Positions 49,445-59,266 are shown, counted from the stretch's first letter. The stretch: 64,000 nt of DNA from an uncultured Sphingomonadales bacterium (GCA_947499155.1 CANMND010000001.1:1-64000), one strand, 5' to 3'. Program-made: numbers and translations. The notes: generated from the sequence alone by a model not told the origin.

Positions 49445-50308
49445 ATGACACCCAATATCGCATCCTGGTTGTGCCCGACAGATTGGCTTGAACTCAATCT
49501 CACTGATCCCGATCTTGTGATTCTTGATGCATCATGGCACTTGCCTGATCAAAATCGCGATGCACAAGCCGATTATGCTGCAAGCCATATCCCCGGCGCC
49601 CTATTTTTCGACATCGACAAGATCTCATACCCTGATACCCCCCTTCCCCATATGCTGCCTTCGGAAGAAGAGTTCGCAAACCATATGCAGCGTCTTGGCG
49701 TTGGCGATGGCACGACAGTCGTAGTTTACGACCAAAGCGCAGTTCATTCCGCCGCCCGGGCCTGGTGGATGCTCAGGGTCTTTGGTTTCAAGTCCGTCAT
49801 GGTCCTTGACGGCGGCCTTGATAAATGGCGCAAGGAAGGACGGCCTCTTGAAGATACGCCACCAACACCGCAAAAGCGCACATTCACAGCCCATCGTCAG
49901 GACCATCGGGTAGCGGACCTTGCACTAGTCGAAAAGGCTAGCGAGAACGGCAAGCCACAACTACTGGACGCCCGCAGTCCGTCCCGCTTTGCCGGCAAGG
50001 AAAAAGAAGCCCGCCCTGGCCTTCGCTCTGGTCACATCCCCGGCAGTGCCAATCTCCATTATCAAAAATTATACAAGGAAGATGGCACGCTGAAAGACAG
50101 TGACACCTTGAAAAAACTCTTCATTGCCAGCGGAATTGACCTCGACAGGCCTGTCATCACCAGTTGTGGGTCTGGTATCTCTGCCTGTACGCTGGCCCTT
50201 GGTCTTTCCGTCACTGGCCATGACAAATGGGCGGTCTATGATGGCTCATGGACTGAATGGGGCGCAGGGTCTATACGGCCCGTTGAAACCGGCTCCCGCA
50301 ACTCATAA
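49445..50308 (+). CDS. sseA: 3-mercaptopyruvate sulfurtransferase
   Basis: 287-residue two-rhodanese-domain protein. The inactive N-domain has DASWHLP, IPGALFFDIDKIS and the conserved Tyr/Asp region; the active C-domain has LLDARSPSRFAGKEKEARPG, SGHIPGSANLHY and the catalytic loop TSCGSGISAC. CGSG[IV] favours 3-mercaptopyruvate over thiosulfate. It is followed 29 bases later by a cystathionine beta-lyase, both of sulphur amino acid metabolism. Confidence 0.9.
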   Translation: MTPNIASWLCPTDWLELNLTDPDLVILDASWHLPDQNRDAQADYAASHIPGALFFDIDKISYPDTPLPHMLPSEEEFANHMQRLGVGDGTTVVVYDQSAVHSAARAWWMLRVFGFKSVMVLDGGLDKWRKEGRPLEDTPPTPQKRTFTAHRQDHRVADLALVEKASENGKPQLLDARSPSRFAGKEKEARPGLRSGHIPGSANLHYQKLYKEDGTLKDSDTLKKLFIASGIDLDRPVITSCGSGISACTLALGLSVTGHDKWAVYDGSWTEWGAGSIRPVETGSRNS

Positions 50309-50337
50309 AAACGTATAAACGAAAGCTGCACTGATTT

Positions 50338-51504
50338 ATGAAACCTAATACCCTGATCATGAATGCTGGTCGCCAGGACGAGTGGACCCATGGCATTGTC
50401 AATCCGCCTGTTTTCCGGGCCTCCACTTGCCTTTTTGACAGCTACGCCGACCTGCTCGCCGGTCTGAAAAGTCCTGACGACACTTTGTTTTACGGCCGAC
50501 GCGGCACGCCTACCCACTGGGCCTTGCGAGAAGCCATAAACGAACTTGAAGGTGGCGCGGGGACCTGGCTCTATCCATCAGGCCTTGCAGCTCTTGCCGG
50601 CTCAATCATGTCATGCGTACAGGCTGGTGACCATATCCTTGTCACCGACAGCGCTTATGAACCGACACGCGCGCTTTGTAACGGGCTTCTTAAGGGCTAT
50701 GGGGTGGAGACATCTTATTACGATCCGACCATCGGAGCGGAAATTGCCGATCTGTTTAAAGACAACACCCGCCTTATCATCACGGAATCTCCCGGATCTC
50801 TTACCCTTGAAGTCCAGGACCTGCCCGCCATTGCAGACGTTGCCCACGCCCATGACGCCCTTGTTCTCCTCGACAATACATGGGCAACGCCACTGCATCT
50901 GGATGCCTTAAAGCTGGGTGTAGATATTTCAGTTCATGCCGCAACCAAATACATTGTTGGCCATTCAGACGTCATGCTGGGCACTGCAACCGCCAATGAT
51001 CGGGCCTGGAACCGCCTCAGAAGCGCCTCCATTCAGATGGGGCACACTGTCAGCCCAGATGATGCCTGGCTTGCGCTTCGCGGCCTGCGCACCCTGCCTG
51101 TCCGTCTAAGGCAACATGATAAAAATGGTATGCAGATCGCCAAATGGCTTGATGACAGGCCTGAGGTTGACCGCGTTCTTCATCCGGCCCTGCCCTCTCA
51201 TCCCGGTCACGACTTGTTCAAGCGGGACTTCAAGGGAGCATGTGGCCTGTTTTCTTTCACCCTCAAAAGTGGCAGCTACGATACGATCGGCGCGTTTGTC
51301 GATGACATGAAGTATTTCAAACTGGGCTTTTCATGGGGTGGCTATGAAAGCCTGATCCTGCCAATCAACCCGTCGTTTGCGCGCAGTGCCACACGCTGGT
51401 CAAGCTCTGGCCCGCTTTTGCGTCTTCATGTCGGCCTGGAAGATCCCGACGATCTCATTGCCGACCTTGAAGCCGCATTCAAGCGCTATAGCACCCACAT
51501 GTAA
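50338..51504 (+). CDS. metC: Cystathionine beta-lyase
   Basis: 388-residue PLP enzyme of the Cys/Met metabolism family (AAT type I fold). LDNTWATPLHLDALKLGVDISVHAATKYIVGHSDVMLGT holds the PLP Lys. GLKSPDDTLFYGRRGTPTHWALREAINELEGG is MetC-like. It cleaves cystathionine to homocysteine, pyruvate and ammonia; a promiscuous lyase role is possible. Confidence 0.9.
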   Translation: MKPNTLIMNAGRQDEWTHGIVNPPVFRASTCLFDSYADLLAGLKSPDDTLFYGRRGTPTHWALREAINELEGGAGTWLYPSGLAALAGSIMSCVQAGDHILVTDSAYEPTRALCNGLLKGYGVETSYYDPTIGAEIADLFKDNTRLIITESPGSLTLEVQDLPAIADVAHAHDALVLLDNTWATPLHLDALKLGVDISVHAATKYIVGHSDVMLGTATANDRAWNRLRSASIQMGHTVSPDDAWLALRGLRTLPVRLRQHDKNGMQIAKWLDDRPEVDRVLHPALPSHPGHDLFKRDFKGACGLFSFTLKSGSYDTIGAFVDDMKYFKLGFSWGGYESLILPINPSFARSATRWSSSGPLLRLHVGLEDPDDLIADLEAAFKRYSTHM

Positions 51505-51514
51505 TCAAAGATTC

Positions 51515-51547
51515 CGCCCGGTCATTTACTCCTGGCCGGGCGTTTCC
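51515..51547. terminator. Bidirectional terminator between metC and DUF502
   Basis: CGCCCGGTCA (51515-51524) pairs with TGGCCGGGCG (51533-51542), one G-U pair, loop of eight, followed by TTTCCTT on the plus strand. It overlaps the last codons of the convergent DUF502 gene, which ends at 51522. Confidence 0.75.
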
Positions 51548-52202
51548 TTATTTCTTTTGCGGGTGTTTTCTTCTTTTCAAAATCATCAGGAGATACAAGA
51601 CCAGCCGAAATTATATATTTGACTGCTTGCTCCACTGAAATATCAAGAAAGACACAGTCACGTCTTGCCACAAATAAAAGAAAGCCCGACGTCGGATTGG
51701 GCGTCGTGGGCAAAAAAACGTTAATCATGTCTTCGCCGTCAGTTTTTTCCTCAATTTGTTTCATGGCATCGCTGGACACAAAGGCCAGTGCCCATAACCC
51801 TTTTCGCGGATATTCAATCAACACCACGTCCCGAAATGTTGATGCACTTTGTGCCATCATCGTCTCGGCGATCTGCTTTACGGTGGTATAAACACCTCGG
51901 ATAACCGGCATCCTGTTGACGATCTTTTCTCCCAGACCGATCAATGCCCGCCCCATTACATTGGCAGCAAGCGCGCCCAAAAGGGTCAAAAAGACAAATG
52001 TGATCACAAGGCCAATGCCAGGCAAAGTGACAGCAAAATATGTTTCAGGATTATAAGCAGCAGGCAAAAGTGAGCGGACAAGGCCGTCCACACCGTCGAT
52101 CACCTTCCAGGTCAGATATACAGTGATGGATATAGGTGCAATAACCACCAGACCGGTCAGAAAGTACTTCCGCAACTTCAACCACATGGACGTTTCACTC
52201 AT
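51522..52202 (-). CDS. DUF502 membrane protein
   Basis: 226 residues with two membrane segments (about 12-30 and 50-80) followed by a soluble domain (GEKIVNRMPVIRGVYTTVKQIAETMM, VVLIEYPRKGLWALAFVS, VFLPTTPNPTSGFLLFVARRD) typical of DUF502, found near ceramide or envelope genes and in many bacteria and plants. Function unknown. Last gene of the lptF-lptG-flippase-GNAT run, 20 bases from the previous gene. Confidence 0.88.
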   Translation of the reverse strand: MSETSMWLKLRKYFLTGLVVIAPISITVYLTWKVIDGVDGLVRSLLPAAYNPETYFAVTLPGIGLVITFVFLTLLGALAANVMGRALIGLGEKIVNRMPVIRGVYTTVKQIAETMMAQSASTFRDVVLIEYPRKGLWALAFVSSDAMKQIEEKTDGEDMINVFLPTTPNPTSGFLLFVARRDCVFLDISVEQAVKYIISAGLVSPDDFEKKKTPAKEIRKRPARSK

Positions 52203-52222
52203 TAAAATTATGACAGGCTGCT

Positions 52223-53386
52223 TCAGGACTGGGCAGAGACGGGTTCTTTCTCATATATACGATAGGTTTTGTATATCTCGCAGCCTATCTCGCTCAGGAT
52301 GCTACGCATTCCGTGATTATCTTCCAATATCCAGGATAACTCAGCCCAATTTGCACCGCGTTGCACCACTTCCTGCCTGGTCTTTTCAATCATAAGCAAG
52401 GAAATGGCCGCGGAATGCCGGGTTTTTTGAAGACTTTTGCGCACGCCCATCAACGGTGTCCGCATTCGCCTGGGATATGAGAGGAACAAACGGCGGATCA
52501 TCGTCCACCACCCAAATGGAAGGAGGCTGCCATTAACTTCCTTAATGGCAGCATTAACATCAGGCAGGGTCACAAACATGGCGACCGGCTCGCCCTTAAA
52601 ATCACAAATCCGAACTCTGTGTGGGGAAACAATCGGACGGATTTCTTTAGCCAGATGCTTGGCCTCGTCTTCTGTCAATGGCACAAAACCCCAGTTTTCT
52701 GACCAGGCATCATTAAAGATATCGATAATTGTGCGCAATTCCTGATCATAATTATTCATGTCAATATTGCGCAGCACATAGTTCCCGCTTCTTTCCGCAG
52801 AACTGACAAAGCGGGCAATACGTGGGGGCAGTGGCCTTAGTAAATCAAGCTCATATGCAAGAAGATCCTTGGCCTTACGATACCCCATATTTTTCAATAT
52901 CTTAGGGTAATAAGGCAGGCCATGACCCATCATGAGTACCGGTGGAGTCTGAAATCCGTCAACCAGCAAACCACATTCGCCATTCGTGGACAGATTGAAC
53001 GGCCCCCTGATGCAACTGCATCCTTTTTCCTTCAGCCAATGTTCTGCCTTATCAAACAGGGATCGGGCAACCGTCTCATCATTCACGCACTCAAACATAC
53101 CAAAATGGCCGACCCGCTCACCCACGCTTTTTTCGTGAGAGTGATCGATCTGGGCACTAATCCTCCCCACCGGCTCTGCGCCACGATAAGCCATCCAGTA
53201 ACAGGCTTCAGCATGCTGAAAAAAAGGATTTTTCGTCCGGTCAAGCAAGGCCATGCGCTCAGCCATAAGAGGGCGAACCCAGTTGGGGTCATTTGCATAA
53301 AGCCTGTCCGGCATACGCACAAATGCCTTGATCTCCGCCTTTGTGCGCACGGGTTTTATTTTGATATCCGAACGTCCACTTTTCAC
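52223..53386 (-). CDS. GNAT-fold acyltransferase, candidate bacterial ceramide synthase
   Basis: 387 residues of the YghO-like GNAT-related type: an N-terminal half with VRPLMAERMALLDRTKNPFFQHAEACYWMAYRGAEPVGRISAQIDH, then GMFECVNDETVARSLFDKAEHWLKEKG and GPFNLSTNGECGLLVDGF. From memory, Caulobacter bCerS, which N-acylates the sphingoid base, is a GNAT-like protein encoded near spt. Here the spt, acp and cerR genes are 7-9 kb away on the same strand, which makes that role plausible. No experiment-level evidence; a general N-acyltransferase is the fallback. Confidence 0.7.
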   Translation of the reverse strand: MKSGRSDIKIKPVRTKAEIKAFVRMPDRLYANDPNWVRPLMAERMALLDRTKNPFFQHAEACYWMAYRGAEPVGRISAQIDHSHEKSVGERVGHFGMFECVNDETVARSLFDKAEHWLKEKGCSCIRGPFNLSTNGECGLLVDGFQTPPVLMMGHGLPYYPKILKNMGYRKAKDLLAYELDLLRPLPPRIARFVSSAERSGNYVLRNIDMNNYDQELRTIIDIFNDAWSENWGFVPLTEDEAKHLAKEIRPIVSPHRVRICDFKGEPVAMFVTLPDVNAAIKEVNGSLLPFGWWTMIRRLFLSYPRRMRTPLMGVRKSLQKTRHSAAISLLMIEKTRQEVVQRGANWAELSWILEDNHGMRSILSEIGCEIYKTYRIYEKEPVSAQS

Positions 53387-53456
53387 TTGTACGTCCCTTC
53401 ACCATCTTTAACTGAACATTACTCTGGTCGCGATGCACCGGACGGTCATCAGGCGA

Positions 53457-55016
53457 TCATCGGGAAATCCATAATTTACGGCGGGCAAAACGAGCTACTC
53501 CTCCCAAGGCTGCTGCATCCTCGGAAGACAACCCATAGCGAAGAAGAGCCAAGAAACACATAACAAATGCGATAACCAGAAAGATAATCTGAATTACAAT
53601 CGGAAGTGACCTCGCACCCTCTCCAAGTGCCAAAAGTATCATTGCACCCAGTATGGATACGAAAAACGGGCGGATCATGGCACGGCTATATGGCCACATC
53701 CTGTCAAGAACCGCGACTTCCACGAGGGCAAGGCCCCGCGTAAGTACAAGGCCTGCGGACGCAGCAATGGCCGCACCAACTGCACCATAGTTTTCCACCA
53801 ACAGGGCCAACAGAACCAGCATGGCACCGAGACCGGCCAGACCATTGGCAAGTGTCCACCAGGTTGACGAGAGCGTTCTGATGATTGCAGGTGCCTGCCC
53901 AAAGAAAAAAGTTACAAGGCGTCCCAAAACAAGAATAAGCAGCGCCGCCATCGCAGGCCGTGCTTCGGGACCAAATCCACCCACCAAAGCATGGCGGATC
54001 CCCAAAACAGCAGCCGCAAGCAAAATTCCCAATGCGATCATTAATCTTGTAGAATAAGCATACATATCGGCAATAGCAGCGCGTACTCCATGGCCACTTT
54101 GAAATGCCGCAAGTGGGGCGATCACATAATCAAAACTGTTATGAATGATCTGCATCACGCTCGAGATCTTGCGTGCGATGGTGTAATAGCCCGCAGCAAT
54201 CGTCCCTGGGTCTCCCGGTATAAGGATATTGAGCAAGACCACGGGCAATTCTGAAAAGAAACGCTGGATCAGGGTTGCTGGCATCATCGGCAAGGCATAG
54301 AACACCATTTCCTTTGCTATTGCCGGATCAAATCCAGCGCTGAACAAGCGTCCAGGCTCATAAAAGCGCATCATCAGGATCACAGACAAAATAGCCGCGA
54401 TCGCCATAGAAGCTACATGGGCAATAAACAGCCCGTATACCGTAAACCCAGCCAGCGCGAGACCAGCCGCGATGACGATGCGCAAAACCTGTTCATAAAA
54501 AAACCGAATACGGATTTCTGGACCAAACCTGCGCCTTGCCCGCACACTCGCGGTCAAAACTTCCACCAATGTCCATAATGGCAAGCACCAAGCATAGAGC
54601 CGGATTATGCTTATGGTTTGCGCGATATTTTCATTTGCCCCATCAACAAACCGGGCAATCCATGGCGCCAGAACTATCATCAAAAGTGCGCCCAGAAGAC
54701 CCGCGCCAAAGGTCACGGCGAGGGCAACCGCCAACCCCCGGTGGACCTTGTCTTCATCATCATAAGACGGCAAAAATCGCTGCAGGGCGATGTCCATGCC
54801 CATTTGGGTTACAGCGGTTCCCATTCTGACAATGGCCCATAATGTGGCAAACAGGCCAAATGTTACCGAGCCATAAAGCCACAGAAAAAGAGGAAAACTT
54901 GCAGCCTCGATAATGGCACCAAAGCGACCCAAAAAAGCGAGGCCCGCACCCCTTGCCATCTCTTTTCGTTCGCTTTGGAAGGTGCCTTTTTCTGTCTGAC
55001 CCGCCTTCATGCTCAT
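53457..55016 (-). CDS. Polysaccharide/lipid flippase (Wzx/MATE-like)
   Basis: 519-residue polytopic protein with about 12-14 membrane segments, e.g. GAGLAFLGRFGAIIEAASFPLFLWL near the start and the repeated two-helix hairpins of oligosaccharide flippases. Likely moves a lipid-linked sugar or lipid across the inner membrane. It overlaps lptG by four bases, so is translated with it. With neighbouring ceramide genes, a glycosphingolipid or O-antigen unit is a possible cargo; the sequence alone does not tell. Confidence 0.8.
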   Translation of the reverse strand: MSMKAGQTEKGTFQSERKEMARGAGLAFLGRFGAIIEAASFPLFLWLYGSVTFGLFATLWAIVRMGTAVTQMGMDIALQRFLPSYDDEDKVHRGLAVALAVTFGAGLLGALLMIVLAPWIARFVDGANENIAQTISIIRLYAWCLPLWTLVEVLTASVRARRRFGPEIRIRFFYEQVLRIVIAAGLALAGFTVYGLFIAHVASMAIAAILSVILMMRFYEPGRLFSAGFDPAIAKEMVFYALPMMPATLIQRFFSELPVVLLNILIPGDPGTIAAGYYTIARKISSVMQIIHNSFDYVIAPLAAFQSGHGVRAAIADMYAYSTRLMIALGILLAAAVLGIRHALVGGFGPEARPAMAALLILVLGRLVTFFFGQAPAIIRTLSSTWWTLANGLAGLGAMLVLLALLVENYGAVGAAIAASAGLVLTRGLALVEVAVLDRMWPYSRAMIRPFFVSILGAMILLALGEGARSLPIVIQIIFLVIAFVMCFLALLRYGLSSEDAAALGGVARFARRKLWISR

Positions 55017-56131
55017 TCCTCAGAATAAAACAGGGCGGCAAAACCAACACTGGCAAAAATAATCATGGCACCAAATGCTGACAAAAAAGGTGGCGCTGCA
55101 CCGAACTTGCCCATAGCCAGCATGAAGTTGTCGGCCACGAAGAATGTGAAGCCCAGCCCCATACCCACAGCCATACGGGCAAAGATCTTGCCGCGCCTTT
55201 GCTGGCCAAAACCTGCAATCGCGCCCAGGAGTGGCATTAAAAGAGACGCCGCAGGAGCCGCGATCTTGTGTAAAAGGCCCGCCTTCAAGGCTGAAACGGG
55301 CTGGCCTTCTCGCTGAAGCTGGCTGATACTTCTCCAAAGCTTGCTGAAACTGGACTGGTCTGCATCCACATTAAGCGAGAAAAACCGCTCAGGCGGGGAT
55401 GCAAGACTCCAGGGCATGGACTGCGCTGTCATAATCTCGTGACTGGTTACATCAAACCTGCGTACAGCATATAATGTCCACTGCCCGTCCGTATGCCAGG
55501 CAAAATCCGCACGTAAAATGCCAGATAAAAGATCGTTTTCATCACGCTCATAAACCGTGACCTTATCCAGAATTACGCGATTTCCCGATCGGCTGACCGC
55601 CTTCACAAGCACAAGAGACGTGCCTTCCATCAGCCACAGATCATCAAGAATATCAGGTGGTGGTGGCAAGTCTGAAGCATAATCAAAGCGCTTCCAGTAT
55701 TCCAGTTCAGCCTTGGCGGGGGCGACCATGATCTGATCAAGCATGAAATGGGTAACCGCAATCCCAAAGCAGGCAATGCCCAATGGCAATAAAATGCGAT
55801 GGGCTGACATACCCGAGGCCTTCATCACAACAATTTCGCTGTGCTGAGACAGGGTGGCCATGGTCAATAGCACAGCCAGCAAGGCACTAAATGGGATAAA
55901 TCGGCTAAAAAGCTCAGGAAATCTCAACCAGACATAACGCCAAAGCTCTGACGTGCCATTCCCCTCACTTGCCAGAATTTCATCAGATTGGGCCAGAAGA
56001 TCCAGCATCTGCAAAACGACGGCGACGCCGATGGCAATCCCCAGAAACCGGAAAAGAAACACCCGGATGACATAACGCCCCATGGTCCGGGAAGGCAGAA
56101 AGTAACGCCGAAGAGGACGCAAAATACTCAC
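55013..56131 (-). CDS. lptG: LPS export permease LptG
   Basis: 372-residue YjgP/YjgQ-type permease. N-terminal membrane segments with YVIRVFLFRFLGIAIGVAVVLQMLDLLAQSDEI, a periplasmic beta-jellyroll in the middle, and C-terminal membrane segments (LMPLLGAIAGFGQQRRGKIFARMAVGMGLGF). With LptF and LptB it extracts LPS from the inner membrane. Overlaps lptF by four bases (ATGA). Confidence 0.92.
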   Translation of the reverse strand: MSILRPLRRYFLPSRTMGRYVIRVFLFRFLGIAIGVAVVLQMLDLLAQSDEILASEGNGTSELWRYVWLRFPELFSRFIPFSALLAVLLTMATLSQHSEIVVMKASGMSAHRILLPLGIACFGIAVTHFMLDQIMVAPAKAELEYWKRFDYASDLPPPPDILDDLWLMEGTSLVLVKAVSRSGNRVILDKVTVYERDENDLLSGILRADFAWHTDGQWTLYAVRRFDVTSHEIMTAQSMPWSLASPPERFFSLNVDADQSSFSKLWRSISQLQREGQPVSALKAGLLHKIAAPAASLLMPLLGAIAGFGQQRRGKIFARMAVGMGLGFTFFVADNFMLAMGKFGAAPPFLSAFGAMIIFASVGFAALFYSEE

Positions 56132-57333
56132 GCGTTGCCTCCACGAATCTGCTGCAAAAGCCAGCGGAAGGGAAAGATAATTATATCAGCTACCCGGTCG
56201 ATCACTCCTGCAGCACCACGCCCTGGCCTCAGAATTGCAGAACCAAACAGGTAAAAACCGACTGCAGCAAACGCCAGCAACAAAAGCCATAAGCCAACGA
56301 AGGGTGACACACCATCAAATGCCACTTTTCGCTCACCCACTTCCAAAAGTTCATTAAATACAATCAGGGCGGAAAGTCCGGCCACCAAGCCACCAGCGGC
56401 CCCAGTTCGCTTGTTGGCAATTCCCAAGGGGGCTGCAAAAAAGGGAATGATCAGCAAAGTCAATACATTGACCAGTCGCCAGTGATAATTCCCTAAAAAC
56501 CGCCGCTCCAATGGCCCCATAGTCGTTTTGTCGGCAAGCGCCTCATGAAGCTCAGCCAGCGTGAGCTCCAGTTCCTCACCACCACGGCGTCTGAATTGTT
56601 CAATCTCAGGCAAATCTATGACAATATCCTGAGAGTCAAATGACAAGACACGGGGCTTGATCTTGTCCGGGTCAAAGTCAATAAGCCGCCCGTCAAAAAG
56701 GCGGAGCAATACCATGGTGTCATTATCTGTCGCATAAAACGCACCGCGTCTGGCAGTTGCCACGATTTCTTCTGCAGTCCCCACCCCTCGGCGCAAGAAG
56801 ATATCCAGAAGCTCGCGCCCTTCATTGCGTGAGCCCCCTACACGCAACAAGGTATTATCCGACAGCGTAACGAACTTTCCCACATCCACGCTCGCCCCAA
56901 GCGCGCCGCTTCGCAATTCAAATTCCAGATGCCGGTATTCGTAACGACTGAAGGGCTGCATAAAACCCAAAAGGCCGAATTCCACCACGGCCAGAACCAA
57001 AGCCAGCATCATGATCGGACGCAACAGGCGCGGCAGGCCAGCACCGCCTGCCATCATGCCGTCCAGTTCACTGTTCAATGACAAATGCCGAAAAGCCAGC
57101 AGCGTGCCCAAAAACAGTCCGACTGGAATAGCCATTCCCATATAATGAGGCACCAGATGAGCCAGCATCTGCCAGACCACATCGATCGGTCCGTTTTCAT
57201 TCACAACGAAATCAAAAAGCCGCAGCATTCGCTCCAGCAGCAAAAGCGCAGCCGTTATGGCAACGGTCGAAAGCAGGGGAATAGTCACCTTGCCCAGCAC
57301 ATAGGCATCCATACGACTGAAATAGGGGGTCAT
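56128..57333 (-). CDS. lptF: LPS export permease LptF
   Basis: 401 residues, same family as lptG: N-terminal membrane block (MDAYVLGKVTIPLLSTVAITAALLLLERMLRLFDFVV), MGMAIPVGLFLGTLLAFRHLSLNSELDGMMAGG, a central periplasmic jellyroll and C-terminal membrane segments with IPFFAAPLGIANKRTGAAGGLV. First gene of the five-gene minus-strand run ending at DUF502. Confidence 0.93.
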   Translation of the reverse strand: MTPYFSRMDAYVLGKVTIPLLSTVAITAALLLLERMLRLFDFVVNENGPIDVVWQMLAHLVPHYMGMAIPVGLFLGTLLAFRHLSLNSELDGMMAGGAGLPRLLRPIMMLALVLAVVEFGLLGFMQPFSRYEYRHLEFELRSGALGASVDVGKFVTLSDNTLLRVGGSRNEGRELLDIFLRRGVGTAEEIVATARRGAFYATDNDTMVLLRLFDGRLIDFDPDKIKPRVLSFDSQDIVIDLPEIEQFRRRGGEELELTLAELHEALADKTTMGPLERRFLGNYHWRLVNVLTLLIIPFFAAPLGIANKRTGAAGGLVAGLSALIVFNELLEVGERKVAFDGVSPFVGLWLLLLAFAAVGFYLFGSAILRPGRGAAGVIDRVADIIIFPFRWLLQQIRGGNA

Positions 57334-57650
57334 AGTTTGTCCACCATCCCGAACGGATACCTTTCTCGGTCACTTCTTATTGGCAATGGGCACAGTTGTA
57401 CCTGATCCGGCAACGAGCCCGAACTTTTAGCTTATATTTAATCTGAAATACATAACCGATCCAGCGAAGGAAAGAACGTTGATTTTACCGGGCCTGTTAA
57501 CGATACCTTCAAGCGATCACTAATGATCAAACCAGAAGACATAGCCATATTTATGACACATTTGTCCGCTTGCTGACACAAAGTGAAATATAATACTAAT
57601 CAGGCGCCGACAAAATTTAATTTATTTTTCTGATCGCTCCTAAATACCAA
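57334..57650. other. 317-base gap between divergent lptF and DUF2141 genes
   Basis: AT-rich toward the right. No ORF or strong hairpin recognised. It must contain promoters for both directions; no unambiguous -35/-10 pair was found, and the DUF2141 gene lacks a clear ribosome-binding site. Confidence 0.35.
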
Positions 57651-58181
57651 ATGAGCAATATGCTGAAACCTGCACTAGTTTTTGGACTGTTACAGCTCCT
57701 TGCCTCCAGTCTTGTGTTCGCACAAACTGAAAGCGGCCTATGTAATGACTTAAATGCCAATAGCTGGGTTGGCGTCACTGTTCATGGGATTATGTCCGAT
57801 GAAGGACTGATCCGAGCACAGATTTATAGTGACACCCCTGATGAGTTCCTCAGGAAAGGTAAAAAAATTGTGCGCACGGAGATCCCCAGCCGCATCAACA
57901 AGGCGATCCTTTGTGTTCCACTGCCCGGCCCAGGACAGTATTCCCTTGTCGTGATGCACGACCGTAAAGCCAATGGCCGCGCCGATTTTTATACAGATGG
58001 GTTTGGTTTTTCCAACAATCCCCGTCTGGCTCTGTCCGCACCTGACCATGCCGATACGCTTTTTACTGCCAATTATGGGGGCAAGACACTTGACGTGTTT
58101 CTTAGATATATGCTCTTCGGGCGTCTTTCTTCTGGTGATCCTTGGGCAACACCTGCTACCAAAGGCGACACTGATCAGTAA
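57651..58181 (+). CDS. DUF2141 exported protein
   Basis: 176 residues with a signal peptide (LKPALVFGLLQLLASSLVFAQ, cleavage near residue 24). The body (GVTVHGIMSDEGLIRAQIYSD ... VPLPGPGQYSLVVMHDRKANGRADFYTDGFGFSNNPRLALSAP) fits DUF2141, a small periplasmic beta-sandwich family. A second in-frame ATG at 57660 may be the start. It is 89 bases upstream of the lipid kinase and perhaps in the same transcript, so a role with the sphingolipid genes is possible. Confidence 0.8.
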   Translation: MSNMLKPALVFGLLQLLASSLVFAQTESGLCNDLNANSWVGVTVHGIMSDEGLIRAQIYSDTPDEFLRKGKKIVRTEIPSRINKAILCVPLPGPGQYSLVVMHDRKANGRADFYTDGFGFSNNPRLALSAPDHADTLFTANYGGKTLDVFLRYMLFGRLSSGDPWATPATKGDTDQ

Positions 58182-58270
58182 TATTATGCTCAGGACGGAT
58201 AAAACAAAATCATCTCCTGGGATAAACTGGCATACCAAAACTCATTGCTGGAACGTATTGAAAGGCTCTG

Positions 58271-59266
58271 ATGCTGCACGAACCGCATATCATCAAAACT
58301 GACCGTCAAGGGCAGTCCCTGATCGGAATTCTCTCTAATTCCGCAAGCACTACGAACCGCGAGATGATGTCCCGTATTCGCGATATCGTGGACGATAATC
58401 CACACATGTTTCACTATGAATTTGAAGATGTGGGTACAATCTCGGAAGGCCTTAAAATGATGGCCGAAGCCGGCGTCTCGCTTCTGGTTATCAATGGCGG
58501 TGACGGTACCATCCAGGCTACCATGTCGTGCATCATCAATAACAAGCCGTTCGCAACACCACCGGCCATCGCGGTCCTTCCTGGCGGAAAGACCAATATG
58601 ATCGCCCGGGATCTGGGGGCGCATCAGGGACCGGACAAGATGCTGAGAAAGTTGATCAATCTGGTCCGTTCCGGCAAGATTGAAAAACGCATCGTCCAGC
58701 GTTCACTCATCGGACTTGACATGCACGATGGCATGCCGGTGCGCTATGGCATGTTTTTTGGAGCTGCTGCCATCGTCCAGGGCATTTTATGGAGCCGCGA
58801 TCACGTCCACAAGAATGGCATCCCAACGCGACTAGGCCATGCGGTCGCAATTTCCCGGATTGTGTTTGGCGCAGCCTTCAGTAACAAGAAATCGCCTCTG
58901 ACCTCAGCCGCTGCCAAAATCACGCTGGACGACGATGAATGCTTCGATGGGACATTCAATCTGATTATTGTCACGACATTGTCACGTCTGCTTGTCGGTC
59001 TGAAACCCTTCGGCCGTGATGGCAAAGGAACATTACAGCTTTCTGTTATTAAATCCGGCCCAGCTATCATGCGGCGCTCATTATTGGCGTTCCTGACAGG
59101 GCGCTACACCAAAGCGAAAATAGATGGGCTTTATACCCGCACGGCAAATAAAATGACGATTGCCTGTCCAGACGCCATTACTCTGGATGGTGAACTCTAT
59201 ACGCCAAAGCCAGATGTACCCATCGACCTTCTTGGTGATCACAGCTTGAGGTTTGTGCACTTTTGA
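58271..59266 (+). CDS. DAGK-family lipid kinase, candidate ceramide kinase
   Basis: 331 residues of the diacylglycerol/sphingosine-kinase fold. The nucleotide-binding signature is VINGGDGTIQATM near 76-83, with VLPGGKTNMIARDLG (substrate loop) and a C-terminal beta-sandwich including GLDMHDGMPVRYGMFFGAAAIVQG. In Caulobacter a DAGK-domain protein (CpgB) phosphorylates ceramide in ceramide-phosphoglycerate synthesis; the convergent spt cluster makes that the best guess. AAAGG precedes the ATG. Other lipid kinases (YegS-type) remain possible. Confidence 0.78.
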   Translation: MLHEPHIIKTDRQGQSLIGILSNSASTTNREMMSRIRDIVDDNPHMFHYEFEDVGTISEGLKMMAEAGVSLLVINGGDGTIQATMSCIINNKPFATPPAIAVLPGGKTNMIARDLGAHQGPDKMLRKLINLVRSGKIEKRIVQRSLIGLDMHDGMPVRYGMFFGAAAIVQGILWSRDHVHKNGIPTRLGHAVAISRIVFGAAFSNKKSPLTSAAAKITLDDDECFDGTFNLIIVTTLSRLLVGLKPFGRDGKGTLQLSVIKSGPAIMRRSLLAFLTGRYTKAKIDGLYTRTANKMTIACPDAITLDGELYTPKPDVPIDLLGDHSLRFVHF

